Shown: positions 25,666 through 34,987 of the stretch, one piece after another
Numbering within the stretch: position 1 is the stretch's first letter
Layout: every line of letters starts with the position of its first letter
Source: CALINF01 sp039990395
GTDB taxonomy: Bacteria > Pseudomonadota > Gammaproteobacteria > Pseudomonadales > Halieaceae
Reading direction: 5' to 3'
DNA: 64,000 nt
Assembly: GCA_039990395.1 (NCBI GenBank)
Contig: JBDXFZ010000074.1
Coordinates: 62,001 to 126,000, forward strand
Program-made: the position numbers and the translations under genes
Notes under the pieces: model-generated
Databases searched by the model: none
What the model saw: the letters and a program-made list of their open reading frames with translations, nothing else
What the model was told of the DNA's origin: nothing

Positions 25666-27468
25666 ATGACGGACACGGTATTACGGATTGGTGGCGCGAG
25701 TGGTTTCTGGGGCGATGCGGCCAGAGCAACCCCGCAGCTATTGGCGGCGGGCAACCTCGACTACATCGTTTATGACTACCTCGCAGAAATCACCATGTCG
25801 ATCATGGCGCGAGCGCGGCTCAAAGATGATAGCCGCGGTTACGCCACTGATTTTCTATCGGCTGCCATGAAGCCCAATCTCAAGGCCATTGCACAGCAAG
25901 GCGTCAAAATTATCTCCAATGCCGGTGGTGTGAATCCACAGGCGTGTGCAGCAGGTCTGCGCCAGTTGATTGCTGAGCAGGGGCTGTCGTTGAGCGTCGC
26001 CTGTATTACGGGCGACGACCTGTTGCCGAGCGCGGCACAGCTGGAGGCTTCAGGTATACGAGAGATGTTCTCCGATGAAGCATTTCCCCCTGCCGATAAA
26101 CTGCTGAGTGTGAATGCTTATCTGGGCGCGTTTCCGGTAGCGCAAGCGCTGGCACAAGGTGCCGACATAGTCGTGACGGGCCGTTGTGTCGACAGTGCAG
26201 TGACGCTGGGGGCCTGTATTCATGCGTTTGGCTGGAGCCGAACCGACTACGACCAACTGGCCATGGGATCTCTGGCCGGTCACATTCTGGAATGTGGTCC
26301 CCAAGCGACTGGTGGCAACTTCACAGACTGGGAAGACGTGCCCGACATTGCCAACATCGGTTATCCCATAGCCGAGGTTAGCAGTGATGGCAGTTTTGTC
26401 TGTACCAAGCCTGAAGGTACCGGCGGGCTCGTTAACGTGGGTACGGTGTGTGAGCAAATGCTCTATGAAATCGGTGATCCACAGGCTTATCTGCTGCCTG
26501 ATGTTGTGTGTGATTTCTCCACCGCCGTCGCAGAGCAGGTTGGCGAGCACCGCGTTCGTGTCACAGGTGCGCAGGGCACCGTCGCACCCGATCAGTACAA
26601 AGTCAGCGCTACTTACCTGGATCAGTTCCGGGGAGGTACCTATATGAGCTTCTATGGCATTGATGCCGACCGTAAGGCGCGTGCGCTGGGAACAGCTGTG
26701 CTTGAAGCCTCGCGCAATGTATTCAAGTCTGCCGGCCTGGCCGATTTCAGCGAAACCAGTATCGAGGTCTTGGGATCAGAGAGTCAGTACGGTCGTTTCT
26801 CCGGGGTCGAATCCAGTCGTGAGGTGGTGCTTAAATTAGCCGCGAAGCATCCAGATGCTGCGGGTATCGGTATCTTGCTGAAAGAGGCAGTTGGGCTGGG
26901 TCTTGCCACGCCACCGGGCCTCAGTGGATTTGCCGGTAGTCGGCCGCGACCGTCGCCCGTTGTGCGCTTGTTTTCCTGCACGGTCGACAAATCGACGGTT
27001 AGCGTAGCTGTGGAGTGTGAGGATAAGAACCTGACGAGTAACGAGGTTCATGGTGATCGCTTTGATTCTGCCAGGCTAGCCAGACCAGCCGATCCCGGCT
27101 CGGCGGCGCAGGAAGATTGGGTAGAGGTTCCTCTGGTGGCGCTGGCGTGGGGCCGCAGTGGCGACAAGGGTGATAAGGCCAACGTTGGTATTATTGCCCG
27201 AGACCCGGCTTACTTTACCTATATTTGCAGCGCTCTCACCCGCGCCGTGGTCGCAGAACGTTTTTCACATTTCCTGGAAGACGATGCGCCGGGCAATGTT
27301 GAGCGCTATGTAATGCCAGGCCCCCACGCGCTCAATTTTTTGCTTCACAACGTGTTAGGCGGTGGTGGTGTGGCAAGCATTCGCAACGACCCACAAGGCA
27401 AAGGTTACGCTCAACTGTTGCTGGAATGCCCCGTCCTTGTACCTCCAAAAATTGCGGAGACCCTGTAA
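25666..27468 (+). CDS. atuA: AtuA family protein (acyclic terpene utilisation)
   Basis: 600 aa, full length for AtuA. The N-terminal DUF1446 domain starts at once (LRIGGASGFWGD, about residues 5-16; YDYLAEITMS; SNAGGVNPQAC), then GRCVDSAVTLG and ECGPQATGGNFTDW. A C-terminal ferredoxin-like AtuA-type domain (about 490-600) holds LAWGRSGDKGDKANVG and the Gly-rich GGGGVASIRNDPQG. AtuA is needed for citronellol/geraniol catabolism in Pseudomonas, but its biochemical step is not settled. The stop overlaps the next start by one base (TAATG). Confidence 0.93.
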   Translation: MTDTVLRIGGASGFWGDAARATPQLLAAGNLDYIVYDYLAEITMSIMARARLKDDSRGYATDFLSAAMKPNLKAIAQQGVKIISNAGGVNPQACAAGLRQLIAEQGLSLSVACITGDDLLPSAAQLEASGIREMFSDEAFPPADKLLSVNAYLGAFPVAQALAQGADIVVTGRCVDSAVTLGACIHAFGWSRTDYDQLAMGSLAGHILECGPQATGGNFTDWEDVPDIANIGYPIAEVSSDGSFVCTKPEGTGGLVNVGTVCEQMLYEIGDPQAYLLPDVVCDFSTAVAEQVGEHRVRVTGAQGTVAPDQYKVSATYLDQFRGGTYMSFYGIDADRKARALGTAVLEASRNVFKSAGLADFSETSIEVLGSESQYGRFSGVESSREVVLKLAAKHPDAAGIGILLKEAVGLGLATPPGLSGFAGSRPRPSPVVRLFSCTVDKSTVSVAVECEDKNLTSNEVHGDRFDSARLARPADPGSAAQEDWVEVPLVALAWGRSGDKGDKANVGIIARDPAYFTYICSALTRAVVAERFSHFLEDDAPGNVERYVMPGPHALNFLLHNVLGGGGVASIRNDPQGKGYAQLLLECPVLVPPKIAETL

Positions 27469-29090
27469 TGCCAGTGTTCAATTCCAAAATCAATACAAGC
27501 TCCGATGGTTTTCGCAAGAATCGCCAGGAGATGCTGGAGCTCATCGACACGTTGGATGAGCTTAACAGCCGCGGAGCCATTCTCTCGGCGAAACGTGCGT
27601 CGCGCTTTGAAGCCCGTGGCCAGTTATTACCCCGGGAGCGATTGGCACGTTTGCTAGACCCTGGCATGCCATTCATGGCTATTGGTAACATAGCGGGCTA
27701 CTTACTCGACACCGATGATCCGGCGCGTTCATTGCCGGGCTCTACGATCATCGCGGGCATAGGATTTATCGCGGGTGTGCGTTGTGTGGTGGTGGTGGAC
27801 GATAGCGGCATTCAGGCCGGTTCGCTCACGACTGCTGGTGCCTATCGCATTACTCGCTCGGAAGAAATCGCATTGCAGCAAAAACTGCCCTTCGTGCACC
27901 TGGTAGAAAGTGCCGGCGGCGATTTGCTGAACTATACCGTGGAAGGTTTCTCCAAGGGTGGCGCACTATTTGGCAACCTGGCAAAACTCAGCAAAGCAGG
28001 TATTCCTGTCATCTCAATTCTGCATGGTTCCTCTACGGCCGGTGGTGCTTACATGCCTGGCCTGAGCGACTATGTGGTGGCAGTGAAGGGCAATGGACGC
28101 GCTTTTCTTGCGGGTCCTCCATTACTCAAGGCAGCTACCGGTGAGATCGCAACCGAAGAAGAACTCGGTGGCGCAGAGATGCACGCAACCGTGTCTGGCT
28201 TGGCTGAGTATTTGGCCGAGAACGACGGGCAGGCTGTGCAGATCACACGCGAATTGATTGCTCGGCTGCATTGGAACAAGGACTGCGAGCGCCCAACCCG
28301 TGGCAGTTACCTTGAGCCCATCTACGATACCGATGAGATAGCGGGTGTTATTCCGTGTGACTACAGAACCCCATACGATATGCGTGAACTGGTTGCGCGA
28401 ACCGTTGATGGTTCAGACTTTCTCGATTTCAAACCACGCTATGGTGCGGCAACAGTTTGCTTACAGGCCGAGATAATGGGTTTACCCTGCGGCATACTCG
28501 GCAACAATGGTTCTATCGATCCTGATGGCGCAACCAAGGCCACCCAGTTTCTTCAGTTGTGTGATCAAGCCAATATTCCCGTGTTGTTCCTGCAAAATAC
28601 CACTGGCTATATCGTGGGCACCAAGTCTGAGCAGGCTGGCATGATCAAGCACGGATCGAAGATGATTCAGGCGGTGCAAAACCTCGACGTTCCGCGCATA
28701 ACCATGATGACCGGCGCCAGCTTTGGTGCAGGTAACTACGGAATGTGTGGTCGTCACTTTGATCCCGATTTTCTGTATACCTTTCCCAATGCCCGCACGG
28801 GTGTAATGGGTGGTGAGCAGGCAGCAAAGACAATGTCTATTGTGGCTCGTGGCAAGGCTGCGGCCACCGGTGTTGAGGCCGACGAAGACGCATTGACGAA
28901 ACAGGAGGCGGCGCTTACGCATATGTTTGATAGTCAGGCGGGCGCTTTCTATACATCCGGACACATGCTTGATGACGGCATGATAGATCCGCGCGATATG
29001 CGAAATACCCTGGGCTTTTTGCTGGAAACCTGCTGGGAAACACGGCATCGCACTGTTAGACCGAACAGCTTTGGCATTGCCAGAATGTAA
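27468..29090 (+). CDS. atuC: Acyl-CoA carboxylase beta (carboxyltransferase) subunit, AtuC/LiuB type
   Basis: 540 aa from the ATG at 27468, which shares its A with the atuA TAA. Carboxyltransferase signatures are RERLARLLDPG, GAYRITRSEEIALQQKLP, the acyl-CoA site SAGGDLLNYTVEGF, GSSTAGGAYMPGLSDY and C-terminal QNTTGYIVGT and GASFGAGNYGMCGR. It pairs with the biotin carboxylase two genes downstream. Substrate could be geranyl-CoA (AtuC) or methylcrotonyl-CoA (LiuB); the neighbouring AtuA favours geranyl-CoA or a related cis-terpenoid acyl-CoA. Confidence 0.92.
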   Translation: MPVFNSKINTSSDGFRKNRQEMLELIDTLDELNSRGAILSAKRASRFEARGQLLPRERLARLLDPGMPFMAIGNIAGYLLDTDDPARSLPGSTIIAGIGFIAGVRCVVVVDDSGIQAGSLTTAGAYRITRSEEIALQQKLPFVHLVESAGGDLLNYTVEGFSKGGALFGNLAKLSKAGIPVISILHGSSTAGGAYMPGLSDYVVAVKGNGRAFLAGPPLLKAATGEIATEEELGGAEMHATVSGLAEYLAENDGQAVQITRELIARLHWNKDCERPTRGSYLEPIYDTDEIAGVIPCDYRTPYDMRELVARTVDGSDFLDFKPRYGAATVCLQAEIMGLPCGILGNNGSIDPDGATKATQFLQLCDQANIPVLFLQNTTGYIVGTKSEQAGMIKHGSKMIQAVQNLDVPRITMMTGASFGAGNYGMCGRHFDPDFLYTFPNARTGVMGGEQAAKTMSIVARGKAAATGVEADEDALTKQEAALTHMFDSQAGAFYTSGHMLDDGMIDPRDMRNTLGFLLETCWETRHRTVRPNSFGIARM

Positions 29091-29113
29091 GCGTGAACCT
29101 TGGAGCATAAGCA

Positions 29114-29923
29114 ATGAACGCACTACCCGATACACAGGACCTGATTCTGGAGCCCGACGGCAGCGTATTGACCATTTGGCTGAATCGGCCGCAGGCCAAG
29201 AATGCGCTATCTGGCGAAATGGTGGATGAGCTGAGTGCGGTGCTGGATGCTGTGCACGAAGACCGCAGCCTGCGCACGATCATCATTCGTGGTAAGGAGG
29301 GCTTTTTCTGTGCAGGCGGTGATATCAAAGGATTCAAGTCTGACATGCAGGGCGGGCAACCGTCACATGACGATGTGGCCAGGGGTAATCGCACCTTTGG
29401 TAACCTCATGATAAAGCTTAACGAGCAACCGCAAACGGTCATCATGTTGGTTGAAGGGGCTGCGATTGGCGGTGGGTTGGGTCTTGCCTGTGTTGGTGAT
29501 GTCACTATCGTTACACGCGAGGCCAAGTTTCGTTTGAGCGAGACCAGTTTAGGCATACCGCCTGCTCAGATTGCTCCTTTTGTAACAGAGCGTGTTGGGC
29601 TAACGCAGGCACGGCGTTTGATGCTTACCGGCGCGCGCTTCAAAGGAGAGGAGGCTGTGGGGTACGGTATTGGCCACATTCTGGCAGAGGATGCCGATGA
29701 CCTGGATGAGAAGTGTGCCGAAGTACTTGCCCAGATAGCATTCTGCGCTCCCACCGCGAACGCAGTCACCAAGAGCATAGTATTTGAGACCACCCGCCGA
29801 CCTCGCCCAGAAGCGCTGGATTTGGCATCACAGGGGTTTGCTTCGTGCATGCTGAGCGAAGAAGGTCGTGAGGGCGTTGCAGCCTTTGTTGAAAAACGTA
29901 AACCCAGTTGGGCTCAGGATTAG
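29114..29923 (+). CDS. atuE: Enoyl-CoA hydratase, AtuE-like (isohexenylglutaconyl-CoA hydratase candidate)
   Basis: 269 aa crotonase fold with AKNALSGEMVDEL, GKEGFFCAGGDIKGF, EGAAIGGGLGLA and the AtuE-like ETSLGIPPAQIAPFVTER segment. In the atu pathway this enzyme hydrates the carboxylated product, isohexenylglutaconyl-CoA; GnyH/LiuC-type methylglutaconyl-CoA hydratase is the alternative. It sits between the two carboxylase subunit genes, as in Pseudomonas clusters, 23 nt after atuC. Confidence 0.85.
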   Translation: MNALPDTQDLILEPDGSVLTIWLNRPQAKNALSGEMVDELSAVLDAVHEDRSLRTIIIRGKEGFFCAGGDIKGFKSDMQGGQPSHDDVARGNRTFGNLMIKLNEQPQTVIMLVEGAAIGGGLGLACVGDVTIVTREAKFRLSETSLGIPPAQIAPFVTERVGLTQARRLMLTGARFKGEEAVGYGIGHILAEDADDLDEKCAEVLAQIAFCAPTANAVTKSIVFETTRRPRPEALDLASQGFASCMLSEEGREGVAAFVEKRKPSWAQD

Positions 29924-29938
29924 TTACCGGAGTTTGTT

Positions 29939-31945
29939 ATGAATAGATTCACCAGTGTTCTGGTTGCCAATCGTGGCGAAATAGCTTGCCGCGTTATCAA
30001 GACGGCCAAAGAGCAGGGTTATCGAACGGTTGCCGTGTACTCAGAGGCAGACGCCTCTGCCCCGCATGTGCAGATGGCAGATGAAGCAATACTGATTGGT
30101 GCTAGCCCTGTCAACGAGTCCTATTTGGTGGCGGAGAAAATCCTGGCTGCAGCGGCCGCATCTGGCGCAGAGGCGATTCATCCGGGTTACGGCTTCCTCA
30201 GCGAGAACGCGGAATTTGCGCGTGCCTGTGACGCGGCGGGTCTGGTTTTTATTGGTCCCTCCGCCGATGCCATTCACCTCATGGGTAACAAGGCTGAAGC
30301 GAAAAGGCGGATGATTGAAGCTGATGTGCCATGTGTGCCCGGTTACGAGGGGCAGGATCAAAGTGACGCTACGCTGCTGCGCGAAGCGGAGTCTATTGAG
30401 TTACCGCTGATGGTGAAAGCTGCGGCCGGTGGCGGTGGCAGAGGCATGCGACTGGTAAACGAGCAAGCAGAATTGGCTAATGCAATTAGTCTGGCGCGTG
30501 CCGAGGCACTAGGCGCCTTTGGCAGTGATGAGCTTATTTTGGAGCAGGCCATTATCAGGCCACGCCATGTGGAAGTTCAGGTGTTTGCCGATTCACTGGG
30601 TAACACCGTTCATCTAGGAGAGCGCGATTGCTCTGTGCAGCGCCGTCATCAGAAGGTGGTTGAGGAGGCGCCATGTCCTGTGATGACTCAGGAACTTCGC
30701 GCCGAAATGGGTGCTGCTGCAGTGGCTGCCGCCCAAAGCATCGGGTACTGCGGAGCAGGCACTGTTGAGTTTTTGCTGGATGAGCGCGGCAAGTTCTATT
30801 TTCTTGAGATGAATACCCGTCTGCAGGTGGAGCATCCAGTAACGGAGTTGATCACGGGTCTGGATTTGGTTGCGCTGCAATTGCAGGTGGCGCAGGGCGA
30901 TGAACTCGGCTTTGCCCAAGAAGACGCTGAGCTCAGTGGTCATGCCATCGAGGTGCGTCTCTATACTGAAGACCCAGCTCAGGATTTTTTGCCGACCTCC
31001 GGCATGATCGATAAGTGGTGTGAACCCACAGGCGTTGGTGTTCGCGTGGACAGCGGTATAGCCTCGGGTCAGGAAATCAGCCCTTTCTATGACCCGATGG
31101 TGGCAAAGATTATTGCCTTTGGACCCAATCGCGAAGTAGCCCGATTGCGATTGATTGAGGCGCTAAAAGACACGGTATTGTTTGGTCCAACCCACAACCG
31201 CGATTTCCTTGTGGCTTGTCTCGAAAAAGACTGCTTTGCCGAAGGCGGCGCAACAACAGCCTTCATTGCAGAGCAATTTGCCGAGGGTGAGATCTCCCAC
31301 GTTATACCCACAGTGGAGCACAGTAGTGCTGCGGCTGTTCTGGAATCCTTTTTGCAACACACACAGTTACACGCCAAAAGTGTGATAGTTGCGCAGGAGT
31401 TACGCGATTGGTCCAGTGCCAGCCCGCTAGTAATGCGTAAGCGCTACGCGCATGGCGATTCGCTGCATGATCTGTCCATTGTTCCACAGGGGCGATCCCG
31501 TTACCGCGTTGCAGCCGATGCTGAGTCTGAGCCCTTGTTGGTGGAGCTTTTGTCCGTTGAGGATGGTACTGCCCATATTGCCGTTGATGGGGATCAGCAT
31601 GTCGCTCGATTCTTTCGCAGCGCCAACAATACGTTCTACTTTTCGGTAGATGGCCACGCCAGTGAATTCAGGGATTTAATTCCGCTTGACGGAGCGCAGG
31701 AAGTCGCCAGTGGGGGTGGTCATATTGTGGCGCCTATGCACGGCGCGTTGCTGGAAGTCTGTGTGAGCGTTGGCGACCAGGTAGAGGCGGGTCAGAAGTT
31801 AGCGGTACTGGAGGCCATGAAAATGCACTATGAAATAGAGGCCGAGGCAGCCGGCACGGTTATCGATGTGCAGGCGGAAGCGGGCAGGCAGATAGCAGCG
31901 GATGATCTGCTGTTTGAAATCGATGTAGAAGAAGAGGACGTCTAA
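29939..31945 (+). CDS. atuF: Acyl-CoA carboxylase alpha subunit (biotin carboxylase + biotin carrier), AtuF/LiuD type
   Basis: 668 aa. Biotin carboxylase domain (VLVANRGEIACRVI, ATP-grasp GGGGRGMRL near 160, GERDCSVQRRHQK, EMNTRLQVEHPVTE), an intermediate BT-type domain, and a C-terminal biotinyl domain with EAMKM whose Lys628 is the biotin attachment site. It carboxylates the AtuC-bound acyl-CoA using bicarbonate and ATP. Starts 15 nt after atuE with GGAG 8 nt upstream; the following GST gene starts 2 nt after its stop. Confidence 0.93.
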   Translation: MNRFTSVLVANRGEIACRVIKTAKEQGYRTVAVYSEADASAPHVQMADEAILIGASPVNESYLVAEKILAAAAASGAEAIHPGYGFLSENAEFARACDAAGLVFIGPSADAIHLMGNKAEAKRRMIEADVPCVPGYEGQDQSDATLLREAESIELPLMVKAAAGGGGRGMRLVNEQAELANAISLARAEALGAFGSDELILEQAIIRPRHVEVQVFADSLGNTVHLGERDCSVQRRHQKVVEEAPCPVMTQELRAEMGAAAVAAAQSIGYCGAGTVEFLLDERGKFYFLEMNTRLQVEHPVTELITGLDLVALQLQVAQGDELGFAQEDAELSGHAIEVRLYTEDPAQDFLPTSGMIDKWCEPTGVGVRVDSGIASGQEISPFYDPMVAKIIAFGPNREVARLRLIEALKDTVLFGPTHNRDFLVACLEKDCFAEGGATTAFIAEQFAEGEISHVIPTVEHSSAAAVLESFLQHTQLHAKSVIVAQELRDWSSASPLVMRKRYAHGDSLHDLSIVPQGRSRYRVAADAESEPLLVELLSVEDGTAHIAVDGDQHVARFFRSANNTFYFSVDGHASEFRDLIPLDGAQEVASGGGHIVAPMHGALLEVCVSVGDQVEAGQKLAVLEAMKMHYEIEAEAAGTVIDVQAEAGRQIAADDLLFEIDVEEEDV

Positions 31946-31947
31946 AG

Positions 31948-32553
31948 ATGAAGTTATGGCATTGCGCTAATTCACGTTCGTTGCGCCCATTGTGGACGAT
32001 GGAAGAAATGGGATTGGACTACGAGCTGGAGACGATGAGCTTTCCTCCGCGCTTTTTGCATGAGGGCTATAAAGAACTTAATCCGATAGGCACGGTGCCT
32101 TTCTTTGTTGACGGCGATGTGCAGATGGCCGAGTCCTCCGGCATTGCTCACTACTTAGTGGAAACCTATGGCCCCACTGACATCGCGGTCAAGCCGGGTG
32201 ATGCCGCCTACGGTGAGTACTTGAATTGGTTGTACCGCAGTGATGCAACGCTGACATTTCCTTTGACGGTAGCGCTGCGCTTCAAGGTCATGGAGCCTGA
32301 ATTGGGCTTGCAGGCGGCGGGGGATGCTTACATCAAGTGGTTTTTCGCGCGCTTGCGCTCGGTGGAAACGGCATTGGCAGATAGTGAGTATCTATGCGCT
32401 GACAAGTTTACGATTGCAGATATCTGCATTGGTTTTTCATTGCTGCTGGCCGAATCAATGGATTTGGCTGAAGGCTTTAAGCCTAACACCGCTGCCTACT
32501 TTGAGCGGCTCAAGCAGCGGCCTGCATTTATCAGGGCAACAGCTGCTAGCTGA
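31948..32553 (+). CDS. Glutathione S-transferase family protein
   Basis: 201 aa. N-terminal thioredoxin-like domain (KLWHCANSRSLRPLW with a Ser at the glutathione-activating position; TVPFFVDGD and AESSGIAHYL forming the glutathione site) and a helical C-terminal domain (FTIADICIGFSL). It starts 2 nt after atuF, so it belongs to that operon. It may conjugate or isomerise a pathway intermediate or detoxify terpenoid electrophiles; no specific reaction can be read. Confidence 0.88.
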   Translation: MKLWHCANSRSLRPLWTMEEMGLDYELETMSFPPRFLHEGYKELNPIGTVPFFVDGDVQMAESSGIAHYLVETYGPTDIAVKPGDAAYGEYLNWLYRSDATLTFPLTVALRFKVMEPELGLQAAGDAYIKWFFARLRSVETALADSEYLCADKFTIADICIGFSLLLAESMDLAEGFKPNTAAYFERLKQRPAFIRATAAS

Positions 32554-32573
32554 AGCCCTGAGTGAGTTTGCAG

Positions 32574-33107
32574 CTAGCGTGAACCGGTTCGGAACTCGAG
32601 GTCTTTGTACTCAGCCTGCCACAGAAATTCGCCATCACAGGGCGTGCCGTCACAATCTGCCGGTGTGAACTGGGTTTGTGTTAACACGTAGCTGGTAAGC
32701 TGCGCAGACTCGCTGTTGGGCGCTTCGTAAATCGTGACCTTTTTCGCGACACCTGTGGCGCTCACGTCGACAATTGCGAACATCTTGCCACGTGGCCAGT
32801 TGCGCACGCGCTCTTTGGCTAATCGACTTATCTCCCAGCTAATCCAGCTCATATTCTTCTCGGGATAGGGCGGCGTTTCTGTATCGGGTATACCTTCGTA
32901 GGGCCGTCGATAGGCTCTTTTTTCTTTGTCGGTGAATTCCGAGTAGTGCTTGTCGTGCGGAAAATCAGTTTTGGGCTTTCGGGTTTTCATCTTCGACCCG
33001 ATCTGGGCGTCGCCATTTTGTTCATAGTTCTGCGCACTCGCGCCAGTGCTAAGCATCAGGCTACACAGCGCAATGCTAGCAATTGCCAATTTCGTGAATG
33101 TGTTCAT
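32574..33107 (-). CDS. Secreted protein with TonB-C-like end, function unknown
   Basis: 177 aa with a signal peptide (about residues 1-25, Ala-Ser-Ala-Gln). The mature N-terminal half is polar and Lys/Pro/Tyr-rich. The C-terminal third (about 105-172: SATGVAKKVTIYEAPNS ... LTQTQFTPADCDGTPC) follows the pattern of TonB C-terminal domains, but no N-terminal anchor or Pro-rich spanner typical of TonB is present. A disulfide between the two close Cys is possible. Convergent with the GST gene; last gene of the minus-strand group, 218 bp from its neighbour. Confidence 0.65.
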   Translation of the reverse strand: MNTFTKLAIASIALCSLMLSTGASAQNYEQNGDAQIGSKMKTRKPKTDFPHDKHYSEFTDKEKRAYRRPYEGIPDTETPPYPEKNMSWISWEISRLAKERVRNWPRGKMFAIVDVSATGVAKKVTIYEAPNSESAQLTSYVLTQTQFTPADCDGTPCDGEFLWQAEYKDLEFRTGSR

Positions 33108-33324
33108 TGTCGGTCCCCTCTATATACTTGCATCGAACTGGGCTGTGCGCGTATAAGCGCTTGCCAGCGTGATGAAGTATGAATCTGGGAGCATAATCTC
33201 TCAGAATCAGGTCGGCAGCTACCATGATGCGTCAAGATGAAGGCTATTTGCGGTGAACTGCGTATGCAGGTTATACGCCGGCGTATGCAGCAGGCAGGGT
33301 AGGCGAGTCCGTGCGCTGGAGGTT

Positions 33325-34320
33325 TTACAAAAACGACTCCATTGCCATTTCGAGCAGAGCAGCACCTGCCCAGGTTAGTGGGACGATCACTAAATACAGC
33401 GTTATTTGGGTGAGCGAGCCTGCGTCAAATGGCCATACAGGCGCACTCAATACCTCGCGTCTCGACAGGAGTAGTGGGTTTAGCTGGGCGAATGTAGCAT
33501 CGTCCAACACCTCCAGCGATTGCCCCTGCCGCACGTCTGCTATGCGGCGATTGATGCCCGATAACTCACGTTCTTTCTCCGCTGTCATTCGTTTATGAAC
33601 AGGCCATATTGGGATGATAAATAGAGCGATCATTGGGATTCCCAAGCTGATTAGCCCAGGGACCATGCTGACAAAAATTGACGTCTGCTCCAGAAACATC
33701 AGTGGAAACAGAGCCATAGAACCTATTAGAGACAGGCTCAGGAGCGTGGCGACGTGGGAGAAGGGTACTAGAGGTTTGTTGTTGAGTATGTCGATCTCAA
33801 CAGAGTGCTTGCCGAGGCGGGCAAACATGATGGCATAGCGCACAAGAAAGTAGCTCATCGTCGCCACTACAACCCACACCATCAAAGTGCCGGTAAATGC
33901 AGTAAAGGTGTGAATGTCAGTAAGAAAATCTTCGAAGAGACCGCTTACGGAATCCGAAAGCAGGATTATGTGCGGAATGCCGCCGGCAAGACCTATCAGC
34001 AGAGCTAGCACGGCTTCATAGGGCCGGCAGTAGCCAATGCGGCCCAGTTGCTCGTCGAATTCTTCGTCAGAGAGTTGTAGCGTCGGTTGAAGCTCTATCA
34101 GTGCCTCGCGGCACTTGTCTGTTATATAGCTAAACATGGCGATGCTGTAGCCGATGATGGCGCTGAAGAACAGGTAGGGGGCGCCTTGGGTATGGGCACT
34201 GTTGTCAGTGCCCCACAGAAACAGGATTAAGAGGATTATCGATATCTGTAGGCCACTTAGCAGCCGACTGAAGCGAATCGGCAGCAGCAGTCTCAGCAAC
34301 CAGATTCGCTGCATCCTCAC
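33325..34320 (-). CDS. Integral membrane protein of unknown function
   Basis: 331 aa with about seven hydrophobic segments (near residues 15-35, 48-68, 100-122, 135-165, 190-212, 216-240, 302-325) and a cytosolic or periplasmic charged loop around 245-290 (RMTAEKERELSGINRRIADVRQG). I do not recognise a family. The start is uncertain: GTG at 34320 or ATG at 34314, neither with a clear ribosome site. It begins 8 nt after the HD-domain gene stop, so the two form an operon. Confidence 0.7.
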   Translation of the reverse strand: MRMQRIWLLRLLLPIRFSRLLSGLQISIILLILFLWGTDNSAHTQGAPYLFFSAIIGYSIAMFSYITDKCREALIELQPTLQLSDEEFDEQLGRIGYCRPYEAVLALLIGLAGGIPHIILLSDSVSGLFEDFLTDIHTFTAFTGTLMVWVVVATMSYFLVRYAIMFARLGKHSVEIDILNNKPLVPFSHVATLLSLSLIGSMALFPLMFLEQTSIFVSMVPGLISLGIPMIALFIIPIWPVHKRMTAEKERELSGINRRIADVRQGQSLEVLDDATFAQLNPLLLSRREVLSAPVWPFDAGSLTQITLYLVIVPLTWAGAALLEMAMESFL

Positions 34321-34328
34321 GGGCCGTT

Positions 34329-34871
34329 TTACAGCGTGCGCTTGGGCTGTCCGAAAATGTCCTGTAGCAACGGCTCGAACGACTCCAGGCTATCCACCTC
34401 AAAGTCGGGATCAAACGCGGGAGCATCCCAGCGATCAACCAGCTTTACGGCCAGGTCGTACCAGCTCTCATCTTTGAAATCATCACGCAGCTTCGGGCTC
34501 TCGCCCATAAACTCGTAGTAGTACTTACCCTGAAACTGCTGATGGTGGTAAATAGCGTGATAGGCGTCTTCTGACACGTATGGCTTCATCAGTTCTGCGG
34601 CTATAGGGCCGTGGTTGGGGATGTTCACTGCTTTACCGACATCATGAAGCAGTGCGATTGCGACTTCCTCATCGCTGGCACCGTCGCGACGCGCCAATGT
34701 TCCCGTCATCAGACTGTGCTGGAGTTGATTGCAGGCAAAGCCTACTGAAACGTCTTCGAGGCTGCGCAACATATTCAGCAGTGTTTCTGGCGTCTTCTTG
34801 AAGTGTTCCTGGTGTGCTGCACCAATGACGGCCCAGTCTTCTGCCGTGCCATCTTGCATTCGCGTAAACAT
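34329..34871 (-). CDS. HD-domain protein, possible diiron oxygenase or phosphohydrolase
   Basis: 180 aa. Candidate metal ligands are His52, His76-Asp77 (LLHDVG), His87 (NHG), one of the His at 109-110 and Asp146 (LVDRWD). Six ligands and the 24-residue first interval match the diiron HD oxygenases PhnZ and MIOX better than mononuclear HD phosphatases, but the substrate motif of PhnZ is not clearly present. GGGAGA lies 6 nt before the ATG. Flanked by an acyl-CoA synthetase gene upstream and a membrane protein gene downstream on the same strand. Confidence 0.78.
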   Translation of the reverse strand: MFTRMQDGTAEDWAVIGAAHQEHFKKTPETLLNMLRSLEDVSVGFACNQLQHSLMTGTLARRDGASDEEVAIALLHDVGKAVNIPNHGPIAAELMKPYVSEDAYHAIYHHQQFQGKYYYEFMGESPKLRDDFKDESWYDLAVKLVDRWDAPAFDPDFEVDSLESFEPLLQDIFGQPKRTL

Positions 34872-34987
34872 ACTCTTCTCCCGTTATTGCTCTCTGTCGA
34901 TCCTGAATGTACTCATAGTATAGAAGGCTTACCAAGCGTTGGCGATTCGGCCCACGCGCGCGTTTAGATGCCTTTGCAGGCACTCAC

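Noticed and set aside
27426..27467. 14-residue N-terminal extension of the carboxyltransferase
   Set aside because: It overlaps the end of atuA and lacks a start signal; the ATG at 27468 gives the normal family start and classic TAATG coupling.
33258..33290. 14-bp palindrome ATACGCCGGCGTAT (33273-33286) with a repeated GCGTATGCAG on both sides
   Set aside because: It is noticeable but lies downstream of one gene and upstream of another on the same strand without clear promoter elements; too little to call an operator.
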